This document shows, one piece after another, positions 5,874 to 6,941 of a stretch of 6,941 bases of DNA. The stretch covers positions 11,047 to 17,987 of the forward strand of contig JAAVEX010000019.1 of the NCBI GenBank assembly GCA_014801065.1. Reading direction: 5' to 3'. Positions within the stretch are counted from its first letter, which is position 1. Each line of letters begins with the position of its first letter. Made by a program: the position numbers and the translations under genes. The stretch is from Barnesiella sp. GTDB taxonomy: Bacteria > Bacteroidota > Bacteroidia > Bacteroidales > Muribaculaceae. Below the pieces are notes generated by a model. It saw only the letters and a program-made list of their open reading frames with translations, was not told the DNA's origin and ran no database searches.

Positions 5874-6941
5874 TTATTTCTGAGCGGGAGCTGCAAGGGG
5901 TTCGGTTGTACCGTTCTTTGCAAATTCAGCGATTTCATCGGCGGTGTAGCCGAGAGCTGTAAGCACTTCGGTGGTGTTGCCGCCAAGTTCAGGTGCGGGG
6001 CCGTAGGTAGGCTGATAGTTCGACATGGTGAACGGACAGCCGACGGTTACGAATTCACCGATTTCACCACCCTGATTGATCTTCACGAGTGTGTTGCCGT
6101 CATAGAGGCTTTCATCGGTCATCATCTCTTTGGTAGAGAGTACCGGACCTACAGGCACTCCTGCCTTGCCGAGGATCTCGGTCACTTCATATTTAGTCTT
6201 GTCGGCAGTCCACTGTCCGATACGCTGATAGATTTCCTGTTTGTGACGGTCACGCGCATCGGCGGTGTTGAAGTCGGGGTTGGTCAACCAGTCCTGGAAG
6301 CCTACGGCGTTGCAGAACAGTTCGAAATCTTTTGCACCACGCTGGAGCACGATGTAAACGAAATTGTTGGCGTCAACTTCCGAGTCATAGCCTCCGGCAG
6401 GTTTACATTTATAGGTCCAGCCTAACACGCCGCCACCTTCGATGTTGCCCGAACGGGGAACGCAATCGCCAAACTTGCCGTTGGGATACTGCGGGAACTG
6501 AGTAAGATAGCCGATCTTGTCGAGGGTCAGCTGGTCACGGGTCTTGATACGGCAGAGGTTAAGACATGCGTTGTGCATCGACTGATAGACGTAGACGCCT
6601 TCGCCGGTTTTTTCACGTTGAACCACGGCTGCAAGCAGACCGATCAGCAGGTGCATACCGGTGTTGGAGTCACCAAGCGCTGCGCCACTCTGTGTCGGGA
6701 TGTTGTCAGGTCCTTCATACCAGCCTGTGGTTGAGGCAGCTGCTGCCGTAACCTGTGCGATAGGTTCGTAAGCTTTCAGGTCTTTATATCTCGACGAAAC
6801 CGGGAAGCCTTTGATTGTGCCGTAGATACAGCGGGGGTTCAAGGCATGGACTGCTTCCCAGCTGAAGCCGAGCTTGTCCATAGCTCCCGGGTGGAGGTTT
6901 TCAACGAAAATATCACATTCTTTAATAAGTTTGGTCAGGAT
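5874..6941 (-). CDS. frc: Formyl-CoA:oxalate CoA-transferase (5' end outside window)
   Basis: This class III CoA-transferase passes CoA from formyl-CoA to oxalate, making oxalyl-CoA for Oxc and releasing formate. The frame is open to the right edge: 355 residues are visible, and by comparison with Oxalobacter Frc (428 aa) about the first 80 are missing. The match is clear along the protein: VENLHPGAMD, YEPIAQ (Frc Tyr139-Glu140), SGAALGDSN with the catalytic Asp (Frc Asp169; codon at 6669-6671), LNLCRIK, and the C-terminal KYEVTE, VGPV, TVGCPF and LGY blocks. Two departures stand out. The glycine loop reads E-G-G-G-V-L where Oxalobacter has G-G-G-G-Q-P (residues 258-263), and the stretch before it is about 14 residues shorter. 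Oxalate remains the likely substrate because oxc is the next gene, but the loop change leaves some doubt. It is the upstream gene of the pair; its promoter lies outside the window. Confidence 0.92.
   Translation of the reverse strand: MLTKLIKECDIFVENLHPGAMDKLGFSWEAVHALNPRCIYGTIKGFPVSSRYKDLKAYEPIAQVTAAAASTTGWYEGPDNIPTQSGAALGDSNTGMHLLIGLLAAVVQREKTGEGVYVYQSMHNACLNLCRIKTRDQLTLDKIGYLTQFPQYPNGKFGDCVPRSGNIEGGGVLGWTYKCKPAGGYDSEVDANNFVYIVLQRGAKDFELFCNAVGFQDWLTNPDFNTADARDRHKQEIYQRIGQWTADKTKYEVTEILGKAGVPVGPVLSTKEMMTDESLYDGNTLVKINQGGEIGEFVTVGCPFTMSNYQPTYGPAPELGGNTTEVLTALGYTADEIAEFAKNGTTEPLAAPAQK

Noticed and set aside
5774..5986. Upstream extension of the oxc frame to an ATG at 5986
   Set aside because: It would overlap the well-conserved end of frc and add 71 residues absent from known Oxc proteins; the ATG at 5773 fits family length.
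5868..6425. Plus-strand frame of 185 codons opposite frc
   Set aside because: It is antisense to a clearly conserved CoA-transferase, with no recognisable motif of its own.
6558..6584. Apparent loss of the catalytic Asp of Frc (M-H-N-A where Oxalobacter has M-Q-D-A)
   Set aside because: Counting along Oxalobacter Frc places catalytic Asp169 in the GAALGDSN block, which is intact here. The M-Q-D position is near residue 202 and is not the nucleophile.

Overview
The window reads as a chromosomal segment of a gut-type Bacteroidales bacterium. The pointers are a CfxA/CblA-like (subclass A2) class A beta-lactamase, start codons with A-rich leaders and mostly no Shine-Dalgarno sequence, and one TAnnTTTG-type promoter box. 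A Muribaculaceae-like organism would fit, since GC is moderate to high and an oxalate (frc-oxc) operon is present, but the family assignment is inference.

Layout from left to right. (1) Positions 1-668 are AT-rich, about one third GC by eye. They hold the last 51 codons of an unidentified gene and a small four-helix membrane protein, both on the + strand. (2) At 665 composition jumps to roughly 60% GC and a beta-lactamase gene begins, overlapping the membrane-protein gene by 4 bp (ATGA). (3) The beta-lactamase runs tail-to-tail into a leftward operon, sharing 33 bp with the 3' end of creD. That operon encodes first a 241-residue 'mini-CreD' that keeps the CreD membrane helices but lacks the periplasmic domain, then full-length CreD 21 bp downstream. 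(4) Positions 3722-4018 are non-coding. They hold a probable promoter for the mini-creD/creD operon, inverted repeats that could be an operator, and a strong rho-independent terminator for the next operon. (5) From 4019 to the right edge lies a leftward frc-oxc pair: formyl-CoA:oxalate CoA-transferase (5' end cut by the window) and oxalyl-CoA decarboxylase, separated by 100 bp containing a hairpin.

How the genes work together. Frc moves CoA from formyl-CoA to oxalate, and Oxc decarboxylates the oxalyl-CoA back to formyl-CoA. The pair forms a cytoplasmic cycle turning oxalate into formate and CO2; no oxalate/formate transporter is visible here. The beta-lactamase and the CreD pair plausibly form an envelope or beta-lactam defence neighbourhood, because CreD-family proteins are linked to envelope integrity and beta-lactam response in Gram-negatives. 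Their co-function here is inferred from position only. The most unusual element is the tandem of a domain-deleted CreD and a normal CreD facing a beta-lactamase. The AT-rich left end may be the tail of a toxin/immunity-type cargo module, but that is a weak inference.
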